Positions 1-11,117 of a stretch of DNA of 64,000 nucleotides are shown here, piece after piece. The DNA is from Hexactinellida sp. DTS-2022. Its lineage: Eukaryota; Porifera; Hexactinellida. The translations under genes and the position numbers were made by a program. The notes beneath the pieces were generated by a model. The model did not search any database. It had not been told where the DNA came from and saw nothing but the letters and a program-made list of their open reading frames with translations. Location: the NCBI GenBank assembly GCA_028753945.1, contig JAPNXP010000015.1, forward strand, positions 2,976,001 through 3,040,000, given 5' to 3'. Every line of letters starts with the position of its first letter. Position 1 is the stretch's first letter.

Positions 1-1084
1 TCAAATTTCTAATATATTTCAGAGTCTTCATGAATTCCAATCGAGTTAAGTTCTCATATACACAAGTATCATACTGAAGGAAATCAAACACACGTCTCAA
101 AGCAGCAACATCAAAGCTAGAACCAACTCGCTTCGCAGAGTTACCTGTGTAGGATTCTATATTAACTATAAATGCTACTCCGTGTCTGATTCTGTTCATG
201 ACATAAACACGAGAGTAATGCTGAGGCAGTTGAAGTGTTTTTATTGATGTGTCGAGTGTGTCTACTTTTCGGAATGAATCCATTATATCATCACAAAAGT
301 CCAGTAGATGACGATGATAAACATCAGTTTTATATAAAGCAGCATAAAATCTAATTGCCCATTGAGGACCCTGGTTAAACATATCCATTAAAAACATTTC
401 TGACTTACTTTGGTCAATGGAAATATCCTCCATTAAAATGGTTGAGATTCTTTGAATTGTTAAAAGTCCATATGAGTATAGAACATTGTATAATCGTTCC
501 CACTTTAAATGTCTCGAAAACTCACCAAGATTATTGAATATAAAATGAGCAAACAGAGTGTTGTCACAGGAACTAGAGTCGAGAATAAGATCCTTCTTAC
601 CAAGATATTTCAATACATTTTTGAATTGGTTTAAACAACAGAATTTATTCTGATATGTAAGATTATCATGAAAAACAGTATTCAAACAAACGGTTGGATT
701 TGAATGATCAACCATTTCCAACAAAGATTGCTTATCACATGCAATTGTAGACAAAACTGTGTCCAACGACAAATGAGGTTTTTTGCCCTCGTCCAACTGA
801 GATAGAGTTTCACACGAATCACACACAAACATTACTTTAGCTAAATTACCACAGGGGATCAAGGTACTCTGGATTTCCACCATATAAAGTTGTAAAAATG
901 ATAAATAGTTTAGGGTCTCCGAGCAGATGTATTTTTCTTTTGGAGACTGCGCATCAATTGTAAAGAATTTTATCGAAATAAAAGCTTTATCAGCTACGCA
1001 TTCGAATGAAACCAACAGAGAATTACACACATAAAATATAGCACAATCATACCCTAGTGTAGATTTCGGTAATTTTTCGGACTC
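1..1084 (-). CDS. In-frame continuation of the Roco gene: COR end, CARD, caspase (partial)
   Basis: Directly after the TGA the same frame is open for 361 codons and leaves the window. The first ~80 codons continue the COR fold. At ~540-300 lies a CARD-like domain; its last helices carry the typical G-P-Q ... F-Y-A-A-L ... H-L-L-D-F pattern. From ~170 to 1 the start of a caspase p20 is seen: VAFIVNIESYTGN, KRVGSSFDVAALRRVF, then VYENLTRLEFMKTL. This is the CARD-caspase order of initiator caspases. The catalytic His and Cys lie beyond the window edge, so activity cannot be judged. The part has no convincing start of its own: its early codons sit inside a split COR domain. It is therefore read as the C-terminal third of the upstream protein, reached by readthrough or by an allele lacking the stop, or as a broken gene. 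Confidence 0.7.
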
Positions 1085-4000
1085 TCATCTCCTCAAACAC
1101 TTCTCTAGCAGTGTAAAGTAAAGAGATACAGGCAAGAATCCATCTGAGAAGAATAGAAAGAATTCAGATATCAAGCTGGAAAGAGGAAGTTGTTTTATGA
1201 GATCACTTAAGGAACCAGTTAGGAGATAAGGAACGTAAAAACTAGGATTCCCTCTTTCAAACTCACATTGAATTAAAATGCCATACAATTGGAACAATTC
1301 AAGAAGAGGTTCTCTTAAAGTGGACAAACCAATACAATCAAGTATAGAATCAAACAATCTAGCAGAGAGCATGCCTCTCTGATTACACGTAATGATATCA
1401 GCTTCAAACAGTTTAAAACATTCTTCTGTTACATTTTTAAGTTCTTTAACTTTAACAAATTGAGGAAATAGAATGTAATAAATGAGAGTAAGGAATCCTT
1501 GTATATCAATAATAATCTTTTCTTGCTTGTAGAAGAAGAATCCAATATCATTGAAGAAATGTAAGAAATACTGTAACTTTTCAGTACAACCTGATTTTTC
1601 AGCTAAATAATTAATGCGAGTTTCATCTAGAATGGGCTGTTTATCTTTTATAATGTCGTTTGCCAGTTTTAACCATTTAATTGGGATAGGTTCTTCAAAT
1701 GCCACTTGATCAGACACTCTTTTAATTGTGGATTTCAGTTTATTCATATTTACAAAGTAAGGAGAGTCTCTCTTACAACTCAATATAAACATTCCATCTT
1801 CCTCATGCACTAGACTGAATGAGTTATTTCTCTTTGACATGTGAGATCGGAGAGTGAGCAGATGCTCCCTGGCTATTTCTTCAGGATTATCCACCGCATC
1901 AGCTTTGCTAAAGACAAATATAATCTTAGCAGCACTGTAATACCCTTCTGCCAGTTGAGTTTTGCTAACTGAAAATATAGCATTAAGCCAAAACTCATAT
2001 ACTTTAATATAGGTAGTGGGAACTCCTGATTTCGATCGTGTGTCATGTCTATCATCTCTATGACGTTCTTGTATGTCTTGAGCTAACTCTTTAATGGTTA
2101 AATCAACCAAGAGTAGGTATACAGCCCTGGGAGAAAGGAAGAGGGAGTGGAAACAGTATAAATAGTTTTGACCTGCAAAATCCCAGGCAGTAAAGAAATC
2201 AGATTTACTTCGGAGGGATTGGATTCTATCTAAAGTTAAACTGACCTTCTCTAATGGATTATATTCGTCTGAATATGTCTCAGCGGGTACAGGTTGTGTG
2301 TCGGGTTTATCGACTCTTTCAATAGTAATCGTAGGCCTTGTTGCCTGTTCAAGTGAAGTGTTTGTAGTTTGTGAAAGTGCAATATCGACATTCTTTGTTT
2401 TATCATCATAAAAGTTACCAGATTGAAATAACATTTGTGCAACCAATTTCATTGCTAAATCCTGTCTCGTATCTTCTATATTCTTAATGTAAGTATTTAA
2501 ATCTTCAACGTTATTCCAGTCATGTGACAACTTTTGTATCTGCATAGTATAATGGTTAATGAATTGAGTGGTCTTTGGACCATTTTCATCGCTTGGAACA
2601 CTCAACCCTGTTAGAGCACTTAGGAGAGAGGTCTTACCAATACCCTCTGGACCTACAATCATTAAACGGAAGAATTTGAAAGATTCACTCCCTTCCTCAC
2701 AAGCTTTCTTGTAATGAGATTCGAACTCATCACCCTTCCTGTTCAACAGTTGTGCAATATGGCAATGATAGTTTACAAAGAAATTCTTCCTAAAACTATC
2801 TACTGTTTGTATGCAAGTGGACTGTGTAGAGTGTATGATAGAACTACGAAGGATTGAATGTAGTTCTGAGAAGTAATTCCTTTGGATTTCCGAAGAAAAG
2901 TTGATAATAAGTGAGTTACTAGACAAACAAGGTTCTATTGAGTGGACTATAAGCATGTGTTCATAATGTTGATGTACTATGGGTAGTGATACTTCGTTTG
3001 TCTCTATTATATGACTGAAAAAGATCACCTTTGGAAGTTTGGGAAAAGAAGTTGTGATATAATTTGTGAATGTATCTACATTCATTTGAGTTCCGTCTAC
3101 AAATGTGATTTGGTTAGCAGTGTCACCGCTAGTTAGAACTATGATGAATATTGAGTTATATTTTTGATAAAGGGTTTCGTTGAATGTAAGTTTTTTGTAA
3201 TCAGTTAATATTATATCTTGACCAATAGTGTAGTTTATTGACTCGAAGAGTTGCTTAATCAATTTTTGCAAATCGACCCATCTACTTTGTAACAAGGAAC
3301 TGCTATAAACAAAGAAGAAAAGTCCAAGCGATTGTTCCACAGACTCAGATTCCATTTCATTGTTTTTTGTGAGTAAATCAACGTATTTAATCAACACTGG
3401 ATATCGTAATGTGTTCTTTGAATAGAATGTTGTATTACTGTCATATCCACTTTTAACAATGTTAGGGAAATTGTTAAAATAATGATCCCTTGTTTCAGTG
3501 AAGAATTCAGTTAGCAACAGAGATTCATCTGGAGAATGCTTGAGGACTTCATATAGAGACAGTACTAATTGGTGTGGATACACTCCTTGTGGTAGGGAAT
3601 CAATGTTATTAGATGCATAACAGAAGAATGTGTCTGAACAGATATTCATGTTTGGAGGCGGCGTTGGGTCATTAGGAGATATCCAGCTATAAAGTACAAT
3701 AGCTGGCACTACATAGTATGACTGAGACAATGTTTTAGATATCAGAGCATTGATATCTTCTTCAAATATGACATTATTTGAATTATTTCTTCTTTTAAGA
3801 ATATAGCATAGTTTACCATCTGAATATTCCATTGGAGCTCTCTCGCCAATTATGAATGATATAAGATTGCTATAGCCTTCTGAAATGACCGAACTAATAG
3901 CTTCGCCAAATGCATTTCTAAATATTGCAATGGGATCACCCATGTCAGATGTAATAAAAATAAATTTGCATACAAAATTAAATTTCAGTAAACTCACTTG

Positions 4001-4207
4001 GATCTGTTGACAGAACTTATTTCCTTCTAATGTGTTGAACAAAACGAATAATGCCATACCTTTCGATTCTTCTCTCTCATCATACACACTCTTAAACCTC
4101 GCATACACATACTCTGTTCCTATTGAATCGTATTCCTCTTCCCTATAAGAGGGTGAACAAGTTAATTCTCTAGTTTTATATTTAAAGTTTATACGAAAAC
4201 TTCGCAA
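1085..4207 (-). CDS. Roco protein: two caspase-like pseudo-domains, ROC GTPase, start of COR
   Basis: The open frame is 1040 codons. Its first codon is TTG, so a real start may be the ATG at 4057 (residue 51), or an exon may begin after the pyrimidine-rich acceptor ending at 4143. Residues ~50-250 and ~290-440 each read like a caspase p20/p10 pair, but the catalytic segments are lost: the usual S-H-G is replaced by I-G-E and T-S-G, and the Q-A-C-R-G cysteine segment is missing in both. ROC follows: P-loop GPEGIGKTS (~522), switch DFAGQ (~676), SKAD specificity motif (~767). The COR domain starts at ~830 and is cut by TGA at 1085-1087; the same frame then stays open to the window edge. Roco proteins are large regulatory GTPases. 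Fusion to caspase folds suggests a cell-death sensor or scaffold, which is inference. ROC-COR is sure; the pseudo-caspase calls rest on pattern matching. Confidence 0.8.
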   Translation of the reverse strand: MRSFRINFKYKTRELTCSPSYREEEYDSIGTEYVYARFKSVYDEREESKGMALFVLFNTLEGNKFCQQIQVSLLKFNFVCKFIFITSDMGDPIAIFRNAFGEAISSVISEGYSNLISFIIGERAPMEYSDGKLCYILKRRNNSNNVIFEEDINALISKTLSQSYYVVPAIVLYSWISPNDPTPPPNMNICSDTFFCYASNNIDSLPQGVYPHQLVLSLYEVLKHSPDESLLLTEFFTETRDHYFNNFPNIVKSGYDSNTTFYSKNTLRYPVLIKYVDLLTKNNEMESESVEQSLGLFFFVYSSSLLQSRWVDLQKLIKQLFESINYTIGQDIILTDYKKLTFNETLYQKYNSIFIIVLTSGDTANQITFVDGTQMNVDTFTNYITTSFPKLPKVIFFSHIIETNEVSLPIVHQHYEHMLIVHSIEPCLSSNSLIINFSSEIQRNYFSELHSILRSSIIHSTQSTCIQTVDSFRKNFFVNYHCHIAQLLNRKGDEFESHYKKACEEGSESFKFFRLMIVGPEGIGKTSLLSALTGLSVPSDENGPKTTQFINHYTMQIQKLSHDWNNVEDLNTYIKNIEDTRQDLAMKLVAQMLFQSGNFYDDKTKNVDIALSQTTNTSLEQATRPTITIERVDKPDTQPVPAETYSDEYNPLEKVSLTLDRIQSLRSKSDFFTAWDFAGQNYLYCFHSLFLSPRAVYLLLVDLTIKELAQDIQERHRDDRHDTRSKSGVPTTYIKVYEFWLNAIFSVSKTQLAEGYYSAAKIIFVFSKADAVDNPEEIAREHLLTLRSHMSKRNNSFSLVHEEDGMFILSCKRDSPYFVNMNKLKSTIKRVSDQVAFEEPIPIKWLKLANDIIKDKQPILDETRINYLAEKSGCTEKLQYFLHFFNDIGFFFYKQEKIIIDIQGFLTLIYYILFPQFVKVKELKNVTEECFKLFEADIITCNQRGMLSARLFDSILDCIGLSTLREPLLELFQLYGILIQCEFERGNPSFYVPYLLTGSLSDLIKQLPLSSLISEFFLFFSDGFLPVSLYFTLLEKCLRR

Positions 4208-5040
4208 CCAAATATTAAATAATAACTTCCAAAGAAGTACAATAGACTCTCGTTAACACGAAAAAAATCCTCACAGACGGGATGGGAGTGTGCTTCTTCT
4301 GGTTGCACAGGCCGCACCTAATGTTTGATTTAAATATTATTTCAATATTCAAATTTTACATTTCATCTTAATCTTAATATTATATAATTTAATTAATGTT
4401 TGAATTGTAAAGATTTCAAATCGGTTAAGATTAACTATTACAAATAGAAATAGGAATAAGTGAAGTATTTACTTTGCAATTTTGAATAATACAATTGACA
4501 TCATCATCAACTGTAAAATGTTCCAAGTGTTTTAATTTCGTATGAAACATAATAGTCATTATCTAGCACAGTGGTTTTCAACCGGGGTTCCGCGACTAAA
4601 CCTCAAGGGTTCCGCGGGATTATTAGCAAATCGATGTAAATACATTAGAGACTCATAAGAGTCAATCGGAAATACAATCTTTAGCAGCTTATTGACTATC
4701 AGACCACGAATAAAAGAAATATGCAAAAGTAAACAATCACAGATCTCACATTGGAACTGTATCTGACAATACTAGTTAATTAATAAATGTAATTAAATTT
4801 GTTATAATATATTCGTAGAAGAGTTATAAGTGTAGGGGTCAGCGTGCTGCCACAAACAATTTAGGGGTTCAGTAGTACAAAAAAGCCCCTTACAAACGGG
4901 ATGGGAGTGTGCTTCTTCTGGTTGCACTTCCCGAATGTATAATTTAACTAGAACTTCAATATTTAAATTACATTTAATCTTAGTGTAATAGAATTTAATT
5001 AAGGTTTGAATTGTGAAGACTTCAAATGTTTAAATTAATT
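4208..5040. repeat. Dispersed repeats upstream of the Roco gene
   Basis: There is no coding sequence. The stretches 4259-4430 and 4885-5040 are copies of one family marked by CGGGATGGGAGTGTGCTTCT and a following AT-rich segment; other copies lie at 14275-14430 and, inverted, at 15650-15836. The part 4435-4580 matches 17045-17250 and, inverted, 15470-15660. From ~4570 a hAT-type terminus (CAGTGGTTTTCAACCGGGG) begins, but no matching right end is visible, so this piece is truncated. Confidence 0.6.
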
Positions 5041-5167
5041 AAAAAAAATCCAAAATTGCAGCCTGTGCCGACGCATTTCCCTTTGGAGGCACTACATTTG
5101 GTGGTTGGGTAACTAGTAGTGCCTCCAATGGGAATACTTTCGGCACAGGCTGCAATTTTGATTTTTT
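5041..5167. repeat. Hairpin (foldback) repeat, copy outside the array
   Basis: An imperfect ~125-bp palindrome running from AAAATCCAAAATTGCAGCC to its complement, with a short loop. It belongs to the hairpin family of the 20-33 kb array but lies in the opposite orientation: the GCCGACGCATG arm comes first, while array copies start with GCCGACAGCATG. Confidence 0.8.
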
Positions 5168-5273
5168 CGACATGTCATGAACGCCTCAAGGTGTTTACAC
5201 ACATTAATCAAGTTGTTACGGGATAAAGGATCGATTGATAAATTGGAATTTTGTTTCTATCTTAAACCATCTT

Positions 5274-5341
5274 AGGGGCGTGCTGGCCATACAATCGATG
5301 CGGGAATCCCGCATGGGCCCCCAAACCCCAGCACGCCCCTG
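5274..5341. mobile_element. Very short hAT-like MITE (68 bp)
   Basis: The ends AGGGGCGTGCTGG and CCAGCACGCCCCT are inverted repeats. The flanks carry the same AACCATCTT at 5265-5273 and 5342-5350, an 8-9 bp target duplication as expected for hAT elements. The paralogous site near 16219-16240 has the uninterrupted sequence. Confidence 0.75.
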
Positions 5342-5938
5342 AACCATCTTGCGTTTAATGTCATTCATTCATTATGTATCTATATATATAAAAGACAATG
5401 TCTGTCTGTCTGTCCTCACATCTCCTCTGAGATGCCTGAACCGATCTGTACCAAATTTTGCATATTATCTAGGAATTACCTCACCACCCCAGATAAGGAA
5501 TTTTTAAGAAAAATATTCACATCTTCCCATCCCCAAGGTGACAAAACCTTTAACCTATTAAATTCGAGGGTTGTCCCAGTATGGATTAGCATCTAGCATT
5601 CAATTAGTATAAAAGGATTTTTATGTCTCTATCAATTGTTAGTGTGCAGTATAGAATGCCTACTGAGACTGTAATTTAATTGGGCGAGAGTAAATTTATT
5701 CATCCAATCAGTTATTTGTATTCCGTTTGTATAGCTGTTGTGTTCCTATATGATTTCCCATAATATAAACAACAATTGAATAACATATAGACCAATAAAA
5801 TTCAACCTTACATTTGTGTTGTTGGACAATTTAATAGTCATTCCTATTGCTATATATAGATCGGGTTGACATATTTTTGCAAACTTCAGTCATTATTGTT
5901 GTCATAATAATTCCAAACCTGTTATTCAACTATTACGT

Positions 5939-7855
5939 ATGCCACTTAAAAAACGTTCGCGTGTTGGTAATGATTGTAAACAAACGTCCAATACAGCGAG
6001 AAAGCGAATAAAGCGTGATAATGAAAGTTACCACCAAAGACAACTCCGTCTTCAAATAGATCGAACAACCACTGCAGCTTCGAGAAATTGCGAATCTATT
6101 GAACGGATGCAGGCCCGTCATCAGAAAGATCGGATAAGAACTGCAACCTCGCGAAATTGCGAATCTGTTCTACAGACGCAGGCCCGTCAGCAGAAAGATC
6201 GGACAACTACTGCAACCTCGAGATCCAAAAAATGGGATAATCTCTCTGGCGCTGCTTTTTCATATGATGCCAATACTGATTATAAGAACCACCCCTCTCT
6301 GCTGATTAGTTCCATGACAGAAATATGTTCTTTTTGCAATGCAAAAAAATTTAAAGGAGAGACAGCAGGATTATGCTGTAGTAACGGAAAAGTACAGCTG
6401 CCCAATCTAGAACAGCCACCTGAACTGCTGGAATATTTAATGCTGGGAGAGACTGCTGATTCAAAACATTTCTTAGAAAACATACGCAAATATAATTCTT
6501 GCTTTCAAATTACATCTTTTGGATCAACAAAAAAATTAGCGAGTCCGGATATATGCCAACCTTCAAAATTCAAGGCCAAGTTTACCATACAGTCGGATCG
6601 TTGCTTCCTCTACCAAATGAGTGCCCTAAATTTCTTCAGATTTATTTCATGGGGGATGATATTGCGGAGGCCATTCAGAGGTGCAACACAATCCCTGGAG
6701 TTAGAAATCAAATAGTTCTTTCACTTCAAGATATGCTGCACAACAATAACAGTTATGTTACTTCATTCAAATCAGCTATAGAAAGAATGTCTAACGAGGA
6801 ATACAGAATTATAATTAAAGCTGATAAGATCCCTGAGGGCGAACATGAGCGAAGATTTAATGCTCCAGTCAGAAATGAGGTAGCCATATTGATTGTTGGA
6901 CAAGAATTCGAAAAACGAGACATAGTCTTAGAAAAGAGAAGCAGTGGCCTAATAAGAATTGCTGAAACCCATCGTTCTTATGATAGCCTTCAATATCCTT
7001 TAATCTTTTGGCAAGGAGAAGATGGATACAATTTTAAAATTCTGCAACAGGATCCCATTACCAAGGTCAAGAATCCTGGGAAAAAAGTTTCCTCTATGGA
7101 CTTCTATGCATATCGTTTCATGGTTCGTAATGACAACTTCAACATTATTCAACGCAGCAGGAATCTATTCCACCAGTTTGCTGTGGACATGTATGCCAAG
7201 GTAGAGACAGAACGGCTAACATTCATTCGACTGAACCAGAAGAAGTTACGTGTAGATGATTACATCCACATGCCCACATATTGATTTGGCTTAGAAAAAA
7301 AATCCGACCAACTATGATAGATCAATGCATCTGTGCAGAATTTCCTGACCCTGAAGAAGATCTCGAATTATACAACATCATAAGAAAACAAATGATTCAT
7401 GGACCGTGCGGAGCTCTCAACAAGAATTCACCATGCATGAAGGATGGCCGATGCACAAAAAAATTCCCAAAACGCTTAGTGGAGGAAACACAGTGTGGTG
7501 AATATGGATATCCCAAGTACCGAAGAAGAGCACCTGGTGAAGGTGGTTTCTCAGCAACTGTGCGACAAGGACAACTGGGAGAGGTGACTGTTGATAACAA
7601 ATGGGTAGTTAGTTACAGTCCTTTGCTGTGCAAAATCTTTAATGCCCATATCAACGTCGAGTTTTGCAACTCGATCAAATCTATCAAATATGTTTGCAAA
7701 TATATCAATAAGGGTACAGACCAGGCGGCCCCGCGGTATTCGCATTTGAAAAAGAAGGAAGGGATGAAATAACTGAATTTCAACAAGGACGATATATTAG
7801 CAGCAACGAGGCACTGTAGAGACTCTTCAGCTTTCCGATCCATGAGCGATATCCA
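5939..7855 (+). pseudogene. Helitron Rep/helicase protein, N-terminal half (broken, HUH segment deleted)
   Basis: The start ATG at 5939 opens a basic leader with three ~22-residue repeats (R-T-A-T-S-R-N-C-E-S type). The Helitron-like N domain follows. A frameshift lies at the A7 run near 6530-6536, so the reading frame moves to that covering 6540-7283. After DDYIHMP (about 7270) the sequence jumps to the K-K-I-R-P segment. The stretch that normally holds the Rep HUH motif, roughly 90 codons, is missing. The last Rep landmark, KYVCKYINKG with its two tyrosines, is present at ~7687. Another frameshift near 7733 and an in-frame TAG at 7817-7819 follow. This copy cannot encode an active rolling-circle transposase. 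Confidence 0.85.
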
Positions 7856-10044
7856 ACAGTTGTGCATCTCAGCGTTCATCTAGAAAATGGCCAACGTATC
7901 TATTTCACAGAAGAGACATTACAACAACAAATAGAAGCTCCCACCAACACCACACTTACAGCATTTTTTCAACTTTGCCAAGAAGACGACTTTGCCAAAA
8001 CTATACTCTATGTGGAAGTCCCAAAATACTACACCTGGGGACAGAGTAAAAGAAAGTTCAAGCGACGTACCCAAGGAGTAGCGGTAGAAGGATTTAACGA
8101 AATCAAGGCAAGTGATACACTTGGGAGAGTTTACACAGTCCACCCCAATAACTTTGAATGCTTCTGTTTGAGGCTGCTTTTACATCATGTTCATGGTCCA
8201 ACCTCATTCCAACACTTGAGAACTGTGAGTGGTCATGTTTATCCAACTTACAGAGCAGCATGCAACTTATTGGGTTTGTTGGAAGACGATTCTCATTGGA
8301 ATGATACCTTATCAGAAGCTGCTACGACTGATTCTTCGACAAAGCTTAGATATCTATTCTCCATCATGTTAGCAACATGTGGACTATCAAACCCAAAGCA
8401 ACTATGGGAAAATCATAAGGACAGTCTTTCAGAATATGTACACCGTCAAGTCCAGCAGAATAATCCTAATGTTGAAATAAACTACACTGATGACATCTAC
8501 AACAGGGCTTTGATATTGCTAGAAGATTTGGTCCTGTCCATAATTGGCAAAGCCCTTCAAGAGTTTGACTTACCGTCTCCAGTCCGCACCAACGCCCCAA
8601 TTGCCAATCGAGAAGTCTTGAAAGAAACGAATTACTGCATTGACCAATCGGAGTCATACATTCAGGATAACGAACCGCTGTTAGTGCCAGATCAAGCCGC
8701 TGCATATGATAGGATGAGACTAACTGTTCAGGAAGAGAGAGGAGGCATAATATTTTTGGATGCCCCGGGTGGAACTGGCAAGACGTTTCTCATCAATCTT
8801 CTCTTGGCAAAGATTAGAAGCCAGAACAAGATAGCGCTTGCAGTAGCATCTTCAGGCATTGCAGCAACTTTGTTGGAGGGAGGACGAACTGCTCATTCTA
8901 CATTTAAATTGCCTCTAAACCTGTCTCACGATGAAACTCCAATGTGCAACATTAAAAAGGGATCTGGTTCTGCAACACTCCTGCAAAAATGTCACCTTAT
9001 AGTCTGGGATGAATGTACCATGTCACATAAGAGTGCATTTGAGGCTTTAGACAGAACTTTGCAAGACATACGCAACAACAACCTTTTGTTTGGTGGTGTA
9101 ACTTTGGTGATAGCAGGTGACTTTCGCCAAACATTGCCAGTAATCCCACGAAGCACACCTGCAGATGAACTCAATGCATGCCTGAAAGCATCTTACCTTT
9201 GGCAACATGTCGAAAAATTAAGATTGACTACAAACATGCGAGTACACTTGCAATCTGATGTTGGTGCTGCGCACTTTTCTGAACTTCTCTTGCAAATTGG
9301 GAATGGTACTCTACCACTTGACCCTAAAGGTCAAATTATCCTGCCAGCAGGTAGTGGTAACATTGTCCATACGGACGAAGAGCTAAAGAATATGGTTTAT
9401 CCAAACATCATCCAACACTATCAGATTAAAAATGGCTGTGCGAGAGGGCAATTCTTGCACCAAGAAATGACAAAGTTGAATTAATAAACATCTCTTTACT
9501 AAAGCAACTACCCGGAACAGAAATATTGTACAAGTCTATAGATACCGTTGTTGATGCGAATAATGCTGTCCAATATCCAGCAGAATTCCTCAATTCATTG
9601 GATCCACCAGGGTTACCACCACACCACTTGGTACTCAAGATTGGAGCACCAATAATGTTACTTCGAAATTTAGATGCACCTAAATTGTGTAATGGTACGC
9701 GACTTTCAGTGAAATCTATGACGCCTCACGTAATTGAAGCCACTATTCTAACGGGACCAGCCAAAGGAGAAGATGTCCTCATCCCAAGAATTCCACTCTT
9801 GCCAGTGGATATGCCATTCGAAATCAAGAGACTTCAATTTCCGGTTAAATTAAGTTTTGCTATGACCATCAACAAGTCTCAAGGCCAATCTTTAAAGGTA
9901 GTTGGTCTCCACCTGGAAACGGGATGTTTCTCGCATGGCTAACTATATGTTGGGTGTTCTCGAGTTGGATCCAGCTCAAATCTCCACATATTAGCGAAGG
10001 ATGGCAAGACGATTAATGTTGTATATCCCAAAGCTCTACGATAA
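7856..10044 (+). pseudogene. Helitron PIF1-type helicase half (broken)
   Basis: This continues the Helitron protein. The PIF1 helicase core is well kept: Walker A APGGTGKT (~8765), the GIAATLL segment, Walker B VWDECTM (~9005) and AGDFRQTLPVI (~9115). A frameshift near 9425-9432 moves the frame to that of the 9526-9942 part. This part holds the INKSQGQ motif (~9870), typical of the C-terminal helicase lobe. TAA at 9940-9942 falls just before the conserved L-Y-V-G-C-S-R ending, which remains readable in frame to a stop at 10044. The helicase is diagnostic for Helitrons. The lesions show it is dead in this copy. Confidence 0.85.
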
Positions 10045-10865
10045 AGTAAATCTTCCTTAATAAATTAACTAGCCAGTAACCCGTCGCCATGGAACGAATT
10101 AGTCTCCATAAATCAATGTGCGTCCGAATATTAGGAAAAACGGAAGGGGTTTGGGATTGGGAAGCAAAATCAAATGTAGAAACAATAATTCAGTTAATAA
10201 TAATCCAGTTAGCAATAACCAATAGGATTAGTATCCCAGTTGGCAGTAGCCAATAGGATTATACCTTTAACAATAAGCTTATATATGCATAATAATACGT
10301 AAACACAAAATACTGTGTAATCCTGGAACTAACACCTTTTTGTGGAACCCGCATATATACAATTAGAAAAACTAGCAGAAAAGTGTACTAAACTAGCAGA
10401 AAAACACCGCCCTCCGTAGTAGATAATAAATGATATAAATGGTTAATTATTTTAGCAATGATATCCACTGTGAGTGAGTTAAGTAATTAAATTCCCAATT
10501 TAATTTAATTTGCTTTAATCCATAGAATATTAATATACAGTCGAAATCGGATTATTTTGTCCAATTCTTTTCATGGATAATTCGACAAAATAATCCGATA
10601 AGACAAATAAACCCGGTGGGATATCCATGCAAAATGGTATATACATATATCATAATTCTCCTCGAATATTAGGACAAAATAATCCGATAAAACAAAATAA
10701 TCCGATGACAAAATAATCCGATTTAGACTGTACTGTTAAAAATTGAAAATCAGCATACTTGTTCACTTAGAATGACAAAATGGATTAAGTTTATATTCCC
10801 ATTATAAATGCGTTATAAACCCCCCTTACACTCTAATACATTTCGGGCACCAAGCACACACATAG
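10045..10865. repeat. Repeat-derived spacer with a mariner-like MITE
   Basis: There is no gene. An element at 10538-10730 starts CAGTCGAAATCGGATTATTT and ends with the reverse complement of nearly the same sequence. It is flanked by TA on both sides, as in Tc1/mariner or pogo MITEs, and carries several internal copies of ACAAAATAATCCGAT. From 10785 a dispersed repeat begins whose second copy starts at 16243; it is interrupted at 10866 by the hAT element. Confidence 0.65.
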
Positions 10866-11117
10866 CAGGGCCGTAGGAGTAGGTGCGGCAGGTCCGGCAT
10901 TTGCCGGACCCAGGGAACTCAGGCGGATCACTTCAAGGACTGGCAGTGTCAAAGGGGACACAGGAAATATATGCTCATATGGTTATATTAAATTTTAATT
11001 TTCACTTAGTCTGCGACGAAATGTCCGTTAACTGTTCTAACCAGTTTGTTGGACATTTATACATTTATATCTCAATCTTACATATTAATTATCTTGTTAC
11101 CTAGTATTTAGCTTATT

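Larger units (their letters stand above)
5379..10070 (+). mobile_element. Helitron, autonomous-type but decayed
   Basis: The 5' end is TC at 5379-5380 after an A, followed by TATATATATAAAAGACAATG and a GTCT repeat, a common Helitron start. The 5' leader (to ~5760) is shared, in reverse orientation, with elements ending at 18313 and 38503. The interior encodes a Helitron N-terminal domain, a Rep remnant and a PIF1 helicase. The 3' hairpin and CTRR end could not be placed; 10070 is only the region just past the last coding sequence. Confidence 0.8.

Noticed and set aside
1085-1087. Selenocysteine at the in-frame TGA
   Set aside because: No SECIS element can be checked because the 3' end lies outside the window, and the position is in a structural domain, not a redox site.
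4568-4640. Possible tRNA (GGGGTTCCGCGACTAAACC-like)
   Set aside because: No cloverleaf or anticodon arm; it is the end of a hAT-type element with CAGTGGTTTTCAACC.
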